A stretch of DNA of 64,000 nucleotides from positions 1 through 64,000 of the forward strand of contig JBCCGG010000010.1 in the NCBI GenBank assembly GCA_039029395.1, read 5' to 3'. Below, piece after piece: positions 41,549 to 50,474 of the stretch (the stretch's first letter is position 1; every line of letters begins with the position of its first letter). The notes under the pieces were generated by a model that was not told where the DNA came from, did not search any database, and saw only the letters and a list, made by a program, of their open reading frames with translations. Made by a program: the position numbers and the translations under genes. The stretch is from JBCCGG01 sp039029395 (lineage in GTDB: Bacteria; Pseudomonadota; Alphaproteobacteria; Kiloniellales; JAKSDN01).

Positions 41549-43299
41549 TCGGCCGGCTTTTCAGAGGCCGCCGTTTCGCCGTGCAGCTCGGCCTCGACCT
41601 CAGCCTGGGTCACCTCGAGGCTGTGCCGCTCGCGCTTGACCGACTCCGACGGCCACAGCCCCTCGGGTTTAAGCCGCATCATGGCGACGATGGTCATGCC
41701 GTAGAACAGAAAGCGGAACTCGCCGAATTCGCGCAGCAGCTCGGGCAGTCCGATCAGGGCGGCGGCGCCGAGCGCCACGCCGGGCAGGCTGCCGAGGCCA
41801 CCGACGATGATCAGTGCCAGCACGTTGATCGAGATCAAGAGCTGGAAGCTGTGCGGAAAGATCGAGCCCAACATGACCCCGAAGATCGCCCCGGCGACGC
41901 CGCAGAAAGCCGCTCCCAAACCGTAAGCCAGAAGCTTGCAGTTGATCAGGTTGATACCGAGCGCTTGTGCTACGTCCTCGTCGTCGCGGATCGCGGTCCA
42001 GGCCCGCCCGAGCCGGGAATACTGCAGGCGCCAGGCGATGAAGGCCACGATGCCGCACAGAATTACGGTCAGGTAGAACAGCTTTACCGGGTTGTCGATC
42101 GCGAAGTCGCCGATATGGGGCCGCGGAATGTTGAGAATGCCCTGGGCGCCGCCGAACACCGGCCCGGCGAAGTCGGAGAGCACCAGGACGCGAACGATCT
42201 CGCCCAGACCCAAGGTCGCAACAGCAAGGTAGTCGCCGCGCACCTTGAGCACCGGCACGCCGAAGATCACGCCGACAATGAGCGACAGGACGACCGCGAC
42301 CGGCAGGGCTTCCCAGAAGCTCCAGTTGGCGATCGAGACTGGGCTGTCGGCGGTCAAAAGCGCCGTCGTGTAGGCGCCGATGGCGAAGAAGGCGACGAAG
42401 CCCAAATCGAGCAGGCCGCACAGGCCCAGCTCCAGATTGAGGCCGTAGCCCATCAATACGTAAAGCCCGACCAAGAGGAAGACCTGGCCGATAAAGTTGC
42501 CGGCCGCCAAGGGGATCAGCAGGAACACCAGCATGCCGACCAGCGTCATGCTGACCCGCACGGTCTTCTGCTGGCCCGTGGGCAGCCCGTGGTAGCGCGT
42601 CACGATCCGCTCCCGGCGCCACATCCAGAGCGACTTCACGCCGAGCGCGATCAGCGCCACCAGGATCGCGCCCTGCAGGCTGAGCCCGTCCCAGGTGAAG
42701 AAGGTCTCGCGGATCGCAGAGAGGATGCCTTCCCGTTGGATCATCAGCTGAATCAGCTCTTGGAACAGGCCGACCAGGGCAACCGCAGAGAGCGCTGTGA
42801 CGATCGGCCGGCGGTAGCGCGCCGGCGTGACGTAGAGCAGCGCACCGAGCAGGCCGAGCGTGGCGCCACAGGCAATCAGCACTGCGATCCCGCCGAAGGT
42901 GCCGAGCTTAAAGGTCAGAATGTTGAACAGCGGCTTGGAGAGCGCCACGAACATGAAGCGCAGCTTGACCTCGCTCATGATTAGGACCAAGAGCGACAGG
43001 ATGCCGGCCGCCGTGGCGCCAGCGATTAGGCCCTGGAGGGTGGCCGCCGCGGCGTTCACAGCCTTGGTCTTGCGCGCCACCAAAACGCCGGCCACGAGCG
43101 CGCAGAAGCCGAGTGCGAACTGGCCCAAGGTCAAGACGTCGGCGATGATCCAACGCTCGTTGAACTGGCGCACGATGCCGACCGCCGCGAGGAATATCGT
43201 GACGCCGCCCATGGTGAGACCCGCGCGCAGGGCGTGGACCAGGGGCGAGCGCACCTTCTCGCGCTCTTGGTAGGAAGCCGTGACGACATCGAAGGCCAT
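41545..43299 (-). CDS. livM: Branched-chain amino acid type ABC permease LivM, with an extended N-terminal membrane part
   Basis: 584 residues, against about 300-420 for typical LivM. The LivM core is in the second half (LGLCGLLDLGFVAFFAIGAYTTAL, LKVRGDYLAVATLGLGEIVRVL, GRAWTAIRDDEDVAQALGI). The first about 270 residues carry at least six additional hydrophobic segments (e.g. LTMGGVTIFLAAVGIV, FALGFCALVAGVL) with no family I recognise. The C-terminal tail is long, acidic and soluble (ending in a Glu-rich stretch). Five bases downstream of livH. Confidence 0.9.
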   Translation of the reverse strand: MAFDVVTASYQEREKVRSPLVHALRAGLTMGGVTIFLAAVGIVRQFNERWIIADVLTLGQFALGFCALVAGVLVARKTKAVNAAAATLQGLIAGATAAGILSLLVLIMSEVKLRFMFVALSKPLFNILTFKLGTFGGIAVLIACGATLGLLGALLYVTPARYRRPIVTALSAVALVGLFQELIQLMIQREGILSAIRETFFTWDGLSLQGAILVALIALGVKSLWMWRRERIVTRYHGLPTGQQKTVRVSMTLVGMLVFLLIPLAAGNFIGQVFLLVGLYVLMGYGLNLELGLCGLLDLGFVAFFAIGAYTTALLTADSPVSIANWSFWEALPVAVVLSLIVGVIFGVPVLKVRGDYLAVATLGLGEIVRVLVLSDFAGPVFGGAQGILNIPRPHIGDFAIDNPVKLFYLTVILCGIVAFIAWRLQYSRLGRAWTAIRDDEDVAQALGINLINCKLLAYGLGAAFCGVAGAIFGVMLGSIFPHSFQLLISINVLALIIVGGLGSLPGVALGAAALIGLPELLREFGEFRFLFYGMTIVAMMRLKPEGLWPSESVKRERHSLEVTQAEVEAELHGETAASEKPAE

Positions 43300-43304
43300 G
43301 GCGC

Positions 43305-44402
43305 CTAAGCTCGCTTGGTCGCCAGGCGTTCACCCAGGATGCCCTGGGGTCGGAAGATCAGCACCATGACCAGCATGGTAAAGGCGATCAGATCGCGCAG
43401 CTGATAGGGCGCCTTGATGCCTATGCCGTCGAGGAAGAGGGCCGGGCCAACCGATTCCACGACGCCCAAGAAAAAGCCCCCGACCATGGCGCCCGGAATG
43501 TTGCCGATGCCGCCCAGGACCGCAGCCGAGAAGGCCTTGATGCCCGGCAGGAAGCCCGTGAAGTAATAGATCTGGTTGTAAACCATGCAGTAGAGCACGC
43601 CGCCGATGCCCGCCATGCACCCACCCAGCACGAAGGTGAAGATGATCACCTTGTTGACGTCGATGCCCATCATGGCCGCCGCGTCTCGATCCTCGGCGAC
43701 GGCGCGCATGGCGGTGCCCATGCGGGTCTTCTGGACGATCGCGTAAAGCACCAGCATGGCGGCGATCGCGGTCAAGATCACCATCGGCTGGACCGGCGGC
43801 ACCGAAAAGCCGAAGAAGGTGATCTCGCCTTTGAGCCATTCGGGATCAGGATAGGAGCGTACATTGGAGCCATAGAGGCCGCGCGCCGTATGCTGCAGGA
43901 AGAAAGAGGCGCCGATCGCGCAGATCAGCGGCGCGAGGGACGCGACCTGGCGGAACGGTCGGTAACAGATGCGTTCGACCACCAGCGCGATGACCGAGCA
44001 AACCACCATGGCAAGACCCATGATCGCAGCCATGGCGAGGATCGGGTTGCTGTCCAGGACGCCGTTGCGGTCAAGTGCGCGGGCTAGGAAGTAGGCGGTG
44101 AAGGCGCCGGTCATGGTAATGTCGCCGTGAGCGAAGTTGATCAGCCGCAGGATGCCGTAGACCATGGTGTAGCCGAGGGCGATCAGCGCGTAGACGCCGC
44201 CGATGGTCAGGCCGAACATGAAGAAGTCGAACCACTGCTCGATCGAATAGCGGCCCTTAATCAAGGTGCCGATTGTGCCGCCCACCACGACCACGATCAC
44301 CAGAATGCGCAGCGCCCAGAGGATCGCGTCCACGTAGGTAAAGCCACGCATCTTGTGCCAGATCGAAGCGCCGCCGGCGCCGCCCTGGCTAACCGAAGCC
44401 AT
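43305..44402 (-). CDS. livH: Branched-chain amino acid type ABC permease LivH
   Basis: 365 residues. The LivH core begins near residue 50 (FFMFGLTIGGVYALIALGYTMVYGIL, LINFAHGDITMTGAF) and contains about eight membrane helices, including GTAMRAVAEDRDAAAMMGID. A 45-residue N-terminal extension with one extra helix (ILVIVVVVGGTIGTL) precedes it. The ATG has GGGGGCAACTTC upstream. It follows the binding-protein gene by 80 bases. Confidence 0.92.
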   Translation of the reverse strand: MASVSQGGAGGASIWHKMRGFTYVDAILWALRILVIVVVVGGTIGTLIKGRYSIEQWFDFFMFGLTIGGVYALIALGYTMVYGILRLINFAHGDITMTGAFTAYFLARALDRNGVLDSNPILAMAAIMGLAMVVCSVIALVVERICYRPFRQVASLAPLICAIGASFFLQHTARGLYGSNVRSYPDPEWLKGEITFFGFSVPPVQPMVILTAIAAMLVLYAIVQKTRMGTAMRAVAEDRDAAAMMGIDVNKVIIFTFVLGGCMAGIGGVLYCMVYNQIYYFTGFLPGIKAFSAAVLGGIGNIPGAMVGGFFLGVVESVGPALFLDGIGIKAPYQLRDLIAFTMLVMVLIFRPQGILGERLATKRA

Positions 44403-44481
44403 GAAGTTGCCCCCTCAGTCCACGCGGAAACGCTTGCGGGGGAGGCGCCAAGGCTGAGCCTCCCCCGCACCGCAGGTCAAA

Positions 44482-45741
44482 TTACTTCGTCGGATAGATC
44501 TTCTTGGGATTGACACCGATCTCGAAGCTGTCCGGGTCGCTGTCGACGAACTGGTAGACCGCGAACTTGAAGCCGGCGCAGTCGCCGTTTTCGTCGCAGT
44601 CAATCGGTCCGCCGATGCCTTGGTGACCCGAGGTCGCGAAGAGCGCGTCGCGCAGCGCCTTGCGGCCGATGTATGTGTTGCCGTCGTCGTCCTTCTGGGC
44701 GACCTTCTCGATCGCCATGAGGGCGATCACGGCGCCGTCATAGGCATTGGCGTGAAACGCCTGGATCGGCTTCTCGCCATACTTTTCCTCGTACTTTTCG
44801 AGGAACTCGTTGTAGCCTTCGCCGAAGGCATCGGTCGAGGCATCGGGGTTGGTAAAGACGAAATCGATCGCCGAATCGCCGGCCGCTTCCAGGAAGCCCG
44901 GCGCCATGAGCGCGCTGCCGCCGACAATGTTGGTGTCCTCAAGACCCGAGATCTCGCCGGCCTGGCGGGCGATTTGGGCCGCCGCCGCTACAAAAATCGG
45001 AAAGTAGAGGGCGCAAGGCTTGGCGGTCGCGATGCCGGTCAAGAGCGGGCGCATGTCAACGTCGGTCGGCGCCACGGCCTCGGCCGCAACCACTTCGCCG
45101 CCGTGCTCCTTGAAGCGGCCCTCGGCGACCCGCACCAGCTGCTCGGCATAGGGGCTGCCGTCGTGGACGGTGGCCAGGGTGCGGCAGCCGAGCACGTCAT
45201 AAAAATAGTCGGCGTCCGCCGCGCCGGCGGAGAGATCGTTGTAGATCGAGCGCAGATAGCCGTGATAGCCCGGCTTGCGGTCGGCCGCGGTCAGCGAGGG
45301 CGCCGTGGTCGAGGTGCCGACGCTCGGGATGCCGGCGTTCCACAGGATCGGCGCGCCGGGCGTTGCCGCGCTCGAGCAGTCGGGGCCGACCACCAGCACG
45401 ACATTCTGATTGGAGGCCAGCTTGGTCGCCGCGGTCTGTCCGCCCTCGGCGTTGCACTGACTGTCCTCGACCAGGAACTTGATCGGATGTCCGGCGACCT
45501 TGTTGTCCCAGTCATCCATGGCGATCTCGGCGCCGCGCTGTTGGTCGAGGCCAAGCGCGATGTCCGGACCTGAAATCGTCCAATAGCCGCCGATGTGGAT
45601 CGGGGCGCCCTTGGGGATCTTGATGACGCCGATCTCGTCGGTCACGGGTCCCATGGTCTCCGCGAGGGCCGGGGCCCCCTGCGTCACGAGGCCAACGGCA
45701 CCGAGCGCGACAAGCGCTTTAAGGCTGCGTGTTGCAAGCAT
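44482..45741 (-). CDS. Branched-chain amino acid type ABC substrate-binding protein (LivK/UrtA-like)
   Basis: 419 residues from ATG 45741, supported by GGGAGGA upstream; the open frame extends 23 codons but without a ribosome site. Signal peptide TRSLKALVALGAVGLVTQGAPALA ends before about residue 28 (shown in parts as KALVALGAVG and APALAE). The mature protein is a type I periplasmic binding fold (GGYWTISGPDIALGLDQQRGAEIAMDD given by parts GGYWTISG and RGAEIAMDDWD). Near the C-terminus CDENGDCAGFKFAVYQF contains two cysteines that may form a disulfide. Ligand unknown; it decides what the liv operon imports. Confidence 0.9.
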   Translation of the reverse strand: MLATRSLKALVALGAVGLVTQGAPALAETMGPVTDEIGVIKIPKGAPIHIGGYWTISGPDIALGLDQQRGAEIAMDDWDNKVAGHPIKFLVEDSQCNAEGGQTAATKLASNQNVVLVVGPDCSSAATPGAPILWNAGIPSVGTSTTAPSLTAADRKPGYHGYLRSIYNDLSAGAADADYFYDVLGCRTLATVHDGSPYAEQLVRVAEGRFKEHGGEVVAAEAVAPTDVDMRPLLTGIATAKPCALYFPIFVAAAAQIARQAGEISGLEDTNIVGGSALMAPGFLEAAGDSAIDFVFTNPDASTDAFGEGYNEFLEKYEEKYGEKPIQAFHANAYDGAVIALMAIEKVAQKDDDGNTYIGRKALRDALFATSGHQGIGGPIDCDENGDCAGFKFAVYQFVDSDPDSFEIGVNPKKIYPTK

Positions 45742-45916
45742 TAAGCTTCCTCCCAGTTGCTCCGCGAATGTGGAGTTCTTTGCGGGCGCTATCAGACCAC
45801 TATTTGCCACGGTCGATCAATGGCCAATGCGAAAGCCCGACGCTGCCTACTCAATCGCGAAGCAAAGAGTCATTGAACAACGGACTAGGGTTGCCACAAG
45901 GCTCGATGAATGCAGC

Positions 45917-46819
45917 TCAAGCGGTGGCGAGCACACCGGCATCCTGCAGAATGGCGCGGAGCTGATCGCGCTGCTGATCGGTGAAGGGAAGCATGGGTGG
46001 GCGCGAGTGGCCGGCCGGACGGCCCATCAGTTTCATCGCCTCCTTGATCGCGATGTAGCCGCTGCCGACCTTGAAAATGTCGTAGAGCCGCGCCATACGG
46101 TAATGCAGGGCCAAGGCCTCCTCTCGCTTGCCGGCGCGCGCCGTCTCATAGAGTTCGATCGCCATGGCGCCGACGATCTGGGGCATCATGGCGACCGAAC
46201 CAACCGCGCCAATTGCGAGTGCCGGGACGTAAAGGTCCTCGAGGCCGATGAAAAGCTTTAGCTCGGGCCCGCAGGCGCGCATCAAGTCGGAGGCATTGTA
46301 GAGATCAAAGGAGGTGTCCTTGATCGCGACCACTTCGTCGATCTCCAAGAGCTGCTTGACCAGACCCGGCGTGAGCGTCGTGTTCACGTAACGAGGACTG
46401 TTGTAGAGCATGATCGGCAGGCCGCCTTCGCCGCCGACCCGGCGGAAGAACTCGGCAGTCTCGCGCTCGTCGTTGTTGATGTAGATTGGCGGCAGCACCA
46501 GGGTCCCGACGCAGCCCACTTGCGCTGCGTGGCGGGTGTAGTCGATCACGTCCACGGTGCGGGTCGCCGCCGGGCAGGCCAGCACCGGTACGCGCCCGGC
46601 CGTTTGATCGACTGCGATCTCGAAGACTCGCTTACGCTCGGCCCGGGACATTAGAAAGAACTCGCCGGTGCTGCCGGCGGCGATCAGGCCATGGCTGCCT
46701 TCGCCGATGACGAAATCGATGATCTCCCGATAGGCGGGTTCATCGATCGCGCCGTCTGCCGTGAAGGGCGTGACGATTACCGCGAAGGAGCCGCGCCAGT
46801 CGATCTGTGGCTTAGCCAT
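45917..46819 (-). CDS. Dihydrodipicolinate synthase (DapA)/N-acetylneuraminate lyase family protein
   Basis: 300 residues. First gene of the liv operon. TIM-barrel aldolase with the Schiff-base lysine in EVVAIKDTSFD (about residue 165), the tyrosine in MLYNSPRYVN and the GSTGEFF motif near 45-51. The family makes and breaks C-C bonds next to a 2-oxo acid. Because the operon is for uptake and catabolism, a degradative aldolase or dehydratase role is likelier than lysine synthesis; the lack of a nearby lysine pathway gene supports that. Substrate not known. Confidence 0.85.
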   Translation of the reverse strand: MAKPQIDWRGSFAVIVTPFTADGAIDEPAYREIIDFVIGEGSHGLIAAGSTGEFFLMSRAERKRVFEIAVDQTAGRVPVLACPAATRTVDVIDYTRHAAQVGCVGTLVLPPIYINNDERETAEFFRRVGGEGGLPIMLYNSPRYVNTTLTPGLVKQLLEIDEVVAIKDTSFDLYNASDLMRACGPELKLFIGLEDLYVPALAIGAVGSVAMMPQIVGAMAIELYETARAGKREEALALHYRMARLYDIFKVGSGYIAIKEAMKLMGRPAGHSRPPMLPFTDQQRDQLRAILQDAGVLATA

Positions 46820-46896
46820 GCCTTGTTCCTCTCGTGGTTCCTACTGGACGCAGGAAAGCTAATTCAGAATTTCGGCTATGGCACGAATCAATTGTT

Positions 46897-47547
46897 TCAA
46901 AGACGCAGGATCGGATTGAGCCAGCGGCCATAAGGACCGGTCAGACGTAAGGTGCCGTCATAGACCACGAGACAAATGCAATCCTCGGCCTGATCAGCCA
47001 CCGGCCGGTGATTGGTCTCGGGTCCGGCCAAGGCGACGTCGCCACGGGCGTAGGTCTCTCCGCCGTCGGCAAAGCTGCCGGTCAGCACCAGGGTCGCCTC
47101 GTTGCCTTCGTGACCGTGAACCGGGAAGGCCCGACCGGCTTCGATCCACAGCATGTAGGTCTTGCAATCGTCGCGCTCGGGCATCAGGCGCGCGGCATGC
47201 AAACCGCGGAATGTATGCCAATTGAGAGCCTCCGGCGGACCGCCGATGTAATCCCGCAAGGGGCGCGGGATCCTGGTGTCGAGAGGTGCAGCTTCGGGCG
47301 GCGCCAGACTCGACGCTGGCTCCGGCGTGTCGAGCCGAGCCATCACGTCCTCCAGGCTCCCAGCCGGGAGTTGGGCTGGCGGCAGCTCCTCAAGCAGCAG
47401 GCCGCCAAGCGCCTCAAGACGGGCGACCTCGGCCCGGCAGCGCGGGCAAAGCGCCAGATGGGTCGCTACCAGGAGCGCCAAGGGCTCGGCCAGCTCGCCG
47501 TTGGCGTAGCCCAGCAATTGGGCGTCGCTAGGGTGGTGCCGAGTCAT
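46897..47547 (-). CDS. chrR: ChrR-like cupin anti-sigma factor
   Basis: 216 residues from the ATG that uses the last base of the sigma factor stop (TGATG). N-terminal zinc-binding anti-sigma domain: HHPSDAQLLGYANGEL with a His, then HLALCPRCRAEV with CxxC, as in ChrR. The C-terminal half is a cupin (YMLWIEAGRAFPVHGHEGNEATLVL, then ETNHRPVA) that binds zinc in ChrR and senses singlet oxygen or organic hydroperoxide. It should hold the adjacent ECF sigma factor inactive. Gene pair RpoE/ChrR of ECF11 type. Confidence 0.9.
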   Translation of the reverse strand: MTRHHPSDAQLLGYANGELAEPLALLVATHLALCPRCRAEVARLEALGGLLLEELPPAQLPAGSLEDVMARLDTPEPASSLAPPEAAPLDTRIPRPLRDYIGGPPEALNWHTFRGLHAARLMPERDDCKTYMLWIEAGRAFPVHGHEGNEATLVLTGSFADGGETYARGDVALAGPETNHRPVADQAEDCICLVVYDGTLRLTGPYGRWLNPILRL

Positions 47548-48125
47548 CACGGGCGGTCCTGCATCTTGGTTCTGAGCTTGGCCATCGCCAAGCGCAGGCG
47601 CGACTTGACGGTACCGAGCGGCAGCGCGAGCTGCTCCGCGATTGCCGCGTGGGACTTGTCTTGAAAGAAAGCCAGGCGCAGCAGCTCAGCCTGCTCCTCG
47701 GGCAATTCGTCGATCACCGCGCGCAGCTGTATCGCTTCCTCATCCGCGGCGACCTTGTGGTCGGCCATCTCCGGCGGCTCGCCGACCAATGCCGGGTCGC
47801 TCGGATCGAGCTCCGGTCGGCGCTCCTTGCGCAGCGCATCGATCCGGCGGTTTCGCGCGATCGTGAAAATCCAGGTGCTGATCGCTGCCTTACTCGGATC
47901 GAAGGTGGCGGCCCGGCGCCAGACCGTCAGCATGACCTCCTGGGTGAGGTCCTCGGCGATCGCCTGGTCGCTGCCCAAGCGCCGCAGATAAGACAGCACC
48001 CTCGGTCCGAAGTGATCGTAAAGCCGCGCGAATGCAACCTTGTCGGCCCGCGCGGCGACGGCCGCAAGCAGCGCCGCGGGCGAACTCTCGTCCCGGCTCG
48101 GCTGAGGCGGCGGCTCGACTTTCAT
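47547..48125 (-). CDS. rpoE: ECF-type RNA polymerase sigma factor (RpoE, ECF11-like)
   Basis: 192 residues from ATG 48125; the open frame runs 40 codons further but that part is compositionally unlike the sigma fold. Region 2 is FARLYDHFGPRVLSYLRRLG to ISTWIFTIARNRRIDALRKERRP and region 4 is LPEEQAELLRLAFFQDKSHAAIAEQL to GTVKSRLRLAMAKLR (only ends quoted). It is translationally linked to chrR. Such pairs control responses to singlet oxygen and photo-oxidative stress in alphaproteobacteria. An autoregulatory promoter would be expected in the 242 bases upstream; I could not assign it. Confidence 0.92.
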   Translation of the reverse strand: MKVEPPPQPSRDESSPAALLAAVAARADKVAFARLYDHFGPRVLSYLRRLGSDQAIAEDLTQEVMLTVWRRAATFDPSKAAISTWIFTIARNRRIDALRKERRPELDPSDPALVGEPPEMADHKVAADEEAIQLRAVIDELPEEQAELLRLAFFQDKSHAAIAEQLALPLGTVKSRLRLAMAKLRTKMQDRP

Positions 48126-48367
48126 GGCGCCTATTAATAGGGCCTGTGCCAGTGTCGCCACAAGCGGCGTGGCGGGCGCCGCCTGAGCCTGCACGCATGC
48201 TGACGAGATAGCCGAACTCACAGGCCAAGGTCTCCAAGTTTGCACGTTTTCGCTCGATCGTACGCTGTACGGAACCTGGCGCGTCGCGGATCACCTGGCA
48301 TCACGCCTGGTTAGCGGAGAACGTCCGGTCCCAGAGCTCTTGTCGGGCTTACCGGAATGGGTCGACT

Positions 48368-48913
48368 ATGGCCGATATGACAACCGCCCCCGATCGCATC
48401 GAAACGGCACGTCTTGCCGCCGAGCGCCTGCAGCGCGGGCACTACGATTGGATTTACGCCCTGCATCAGGATGCCAAGGTCATGGCTACCCTGGGCGGGC
48501 TCCGCTCGGCGGACGAGACCAGGCGCTATCTCGAGACCAACATGGCCCATTGGGAGCGCCATGGCTTCGGCCTGTGGATCTTGCGCGATCAAGAAAGCGG
48601 TCACTTTGTCGGTCGCGCGGGCTTGCGTCGTATGGAATTGGAAGGCGTCGAAGAAATCGAGCTCGCCTACGCCCTGGCTGGGGGCTATTGGGGCCGTGGT
48701 CTGGCGACGGAGTTCGGTCAGGCAGCGCTTGAGGTGGCCTTCGAGTTTTTGGACATCTCCGAGCTGGTGTGCTTTGCCGTGGTCGACAACCGGGCTTCGT
48801 TCCGGGTTATGGAGAAGCTGGGATTTACCGATCCACGGCCGCTTGACTACCAAGGCACACCCTGTGTTCTCTATCGCTTGAGGAAAGCCGATTGGCAGAG
48901 CACCCTGACGTGA
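48368..48913 (+). CDS. GNAT-family N-acetyltransferase (RimJ/RimL-like)
   Basis: 181 residues. The acetyl-CoA loop is GGYWGRGLATEFGQAALEVAF (quoted by GGYWGRGLATE), about residues 115-130, preceded by EIELAYALAGG. The late segment NRASFRVMEKLGFTDPRPLDY is the typical second acceptor-site part of RimJ/RimL-like acetyltransferases. They acetylate protein N-termini or small amines. It is divergent from rpoE and followed by a hairpin terminator right after its stop. Start taken at ATG 48368; no strong ribosome site. Confidence 0.85.
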   Translation: MADMTTAPDRIETARLAAERLQRGHYDWIYALHQDAKVMATLGGLRSADETRRYLETNMAHWERHGFGLWILRDQESGHFVGRAGLRRMELEGVEEIELAYALAGGYWGRGLATEFGQAALEVAFEFLDISELVCFAVVDNRASFRVMEKLGFTDPRPLDYQGTPCVLYRLRKADWQSTLT

Positions 48914-48914
48914 C

Positions 48915-48965
48915 GGCCCGGTCGCGCTTGTCCTAAGTCTTAGGTGCGACCGGCCTTAATTGTTT
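48915..48965 (+). terminator. Rho-independent terminator after the GNAT gene
   Basis: Stem GGCC(C)GGTCGC/GCGACCGGCC (48915-48925 with 48946-48955) with a one-base bulge; inside it CTAAG/CTTAG can pair. Tail TTAATTGTTT. Confidence 0.7.
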
Positions 48966-49027
48966 GGGCTATTTCAGGCGATTAAAGGGTCTTGTTCGAA
49001 CAAATCGGGAGCTAGAAGGAGCGGACC

Positions 49028-49951
49028 ATGACGAAAGATGAATCCAACACGCTTGGTGTCCGGTCGCGCAATGGCGGCACAACGCCGACGCTGGAGGATT
49101 GGGGCGTCAACTCCGAGTACGGCGTGTTGCGGGACGTTCTGATAGGCCCGGCCGACAACTATCGCTGGCTCCAGACCAGCTCGATCTCAAAGGCGACTCT
49201 GCGTAGAGGCGACGTCTTCGACAAACAGGAGGCCATGCGCCAACACCGGGAGATGGCCGACGCTTACGAGCAGGCCGGCGTACGGGTGCATTGCTTGGAG
49301 CCGGACGAGGATTTGCCCTATCAGGTCTATGCCCGTGATTCGAGCTTCATGACGCCCTATGGCGCGGTGGTCTGCCAGATGGCCCAATGGTGGCGGCGCG
49401 GCGAGTACGCGCCGGTGATCCGCTTCTATCACCAGGCCGGCATCCCGATCTACGACATGATCACCGCCGGCTCCTTCGAGGGTGGCGACTTCAACGTGAT
49501 CGAGCCCGGTTGCGTGCTGATCGGCGCTTGCGGCGAGCGCACCCAGGAGCAGGCGGCCCGCCAGGTGGCGCGCTGGTTCGAGGCCGAGGGGTGGGAGGTC
49601 AAGCTAGCGCCGATCGCCGAGCATTACGTGCACATCGACCTTATGGTCTGCATGCTGGCGGAAAAACTGGCTGCTGTTTGCTTCGAAACCACCGAGCCGG
49701 ACGTGCTGGAGTGGTTGAAAGCCAAAAAAATTGAGATGGTGCCCGTGAGCTATCCGGAGACCATGATGTTGGGTTGCAACGTCATGTCTCTAGGCAACGA
49801 TAAGATACTTTCACCGGCGGCCAACAAAGAATTGAATGAACGGCTGCGGGCCTTGGGTTTCCAGGTTTTGGACCCGGCTGTCGATGTCTTCACAAGGGGC
49901 GGCGGCGGCGTCCATTGCATGGCCCAGCCGCTGCGCCGCGATCCAGTATGA
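49028..49951 (+). CDS. Amidinotransferase/arginine-deiminase-fold protein
   Basis: 307 residues. The guanidine-group-modifying fold is indicated by YARDSSF (Asp104), EGGDF (151-155), YVHIDLM with His202 and the C-terminal nucleophile GGGVHCM with Cys297. The family contains glycine amidinotransferase, arginine deiminase and dimethylarginine dimethylaminohydrolase. Because all the catalytic residues are present, an active guanidino-substrate enzyme is likely, but the sequence does not tell which. AGAAGGAGCGGACC precedes the ATG. Confidence 0.88.
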   Translation: MTKDESNTLGVRSRNGGTTPTLEDWGVNSEYGVLRDVLIGPADNYRWLQTSSISKATLRRGDVFDKQEAMRQHREMADAYEQAGVRVHCLEPDEDLPYQVYARDSSFMTPYGAVVCQMAQWWRRGEYAPVIRFYHQAGIPIYDMITAGSFEGGDFNVIEPGCVLIGACGERTQEQAARQVARWFEAEGWEVKLAPIAEHYVHIDLMVCMLAEKLAAVCFETTEPDVLEWLKAKKIEMVPVSYPETMMLGCNVMSLGNDKILSPAANKELNERLRALGFQVLDPAVDVFTRGGGGVHCMAQPLRRDPV

Positions 49952-50474
49952 AGCGGCGATTGGGCCGTTAATACTTAGACTAAGAGCGCAATAGTTAACC
50001 AATTTTGTAAGCCGATGCTTGATTTCGGATCAGGATCGTGCGTTCATTTAGGGGCGAGGGGGGGCCTCGCGTGCTGGATCGAGTAGGGCGGTAGTCGGCA
50101 TTCGGCATCACGATGTCGCATTGCAGCTTTCCCTCATACGGGAACTTCGCTACTCTACAGGCAAAAGAAAGACTGATCGGGCGACCAAAATGATCGCTCG
50201 GCACAAAAAACAGGGGGCGTAGGGAATGGCGGTGTTCGAGTCTGACTCCAAGCTCGATGTGCTTGGCAGACAGGACCCTAGTTGCCAAGGCACCGGCGGC
50301 TTACTCCAAGGTAGACTCGATCAGGCGGCGTTTGGGACTCCCAAAGGCCGCGTTTTTCGCTGTGATCCTCCCCAGGGCCGCAGATCGCTCGGCGTGCCGC
50401 CGCACGGCTGGTCCGGCCGGCACTGGGCGACCGACGCTCTGAAGACATCCCATTCCGTTGGATAGGGCAGACAG
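49952..50474. other. Intergenic region upstream of the peptide transporter operon
   Basis: 523 bases. It begins AT-rich after the amidinotransferase, then becomes GC-rich with a G-run near 50057. Nothing here resembles a binding protein or tRNA. A possible 79-codon gene at its end is listed separately; the promoter of the ABC operon should lie in this stretch. Confidence 0.5.
50226..50465 (+). CDS. Doubtful small hypothetical protein before the peptide permease
   Basis: 79 codons, ATG with TAGGGA just upstream, ending nine bases before the permease gene. The protein is basic with several Gly/Arg/Pro residues, no membrane segment and no family I know. It could be a real leader peptide or small protein, or a chance frame in a GC-rich leader. 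In this position a substrate-binding protein gene would be expected but is not present. Confidence 0.25.
   Translation: MAVFESDSKLDVLGRQDPSCQGTGGLLQGRLDQAAFGTPKGRVFRCDPPQGRRSLGVPPHGWSGRHWATDALKTSHSVG

Noticed and set aside
41581..42984. 467-codon plus-strand frame inside livM
   Set aside because: Rich in Gln, His and Asp from antisense membrane codons; no domain.
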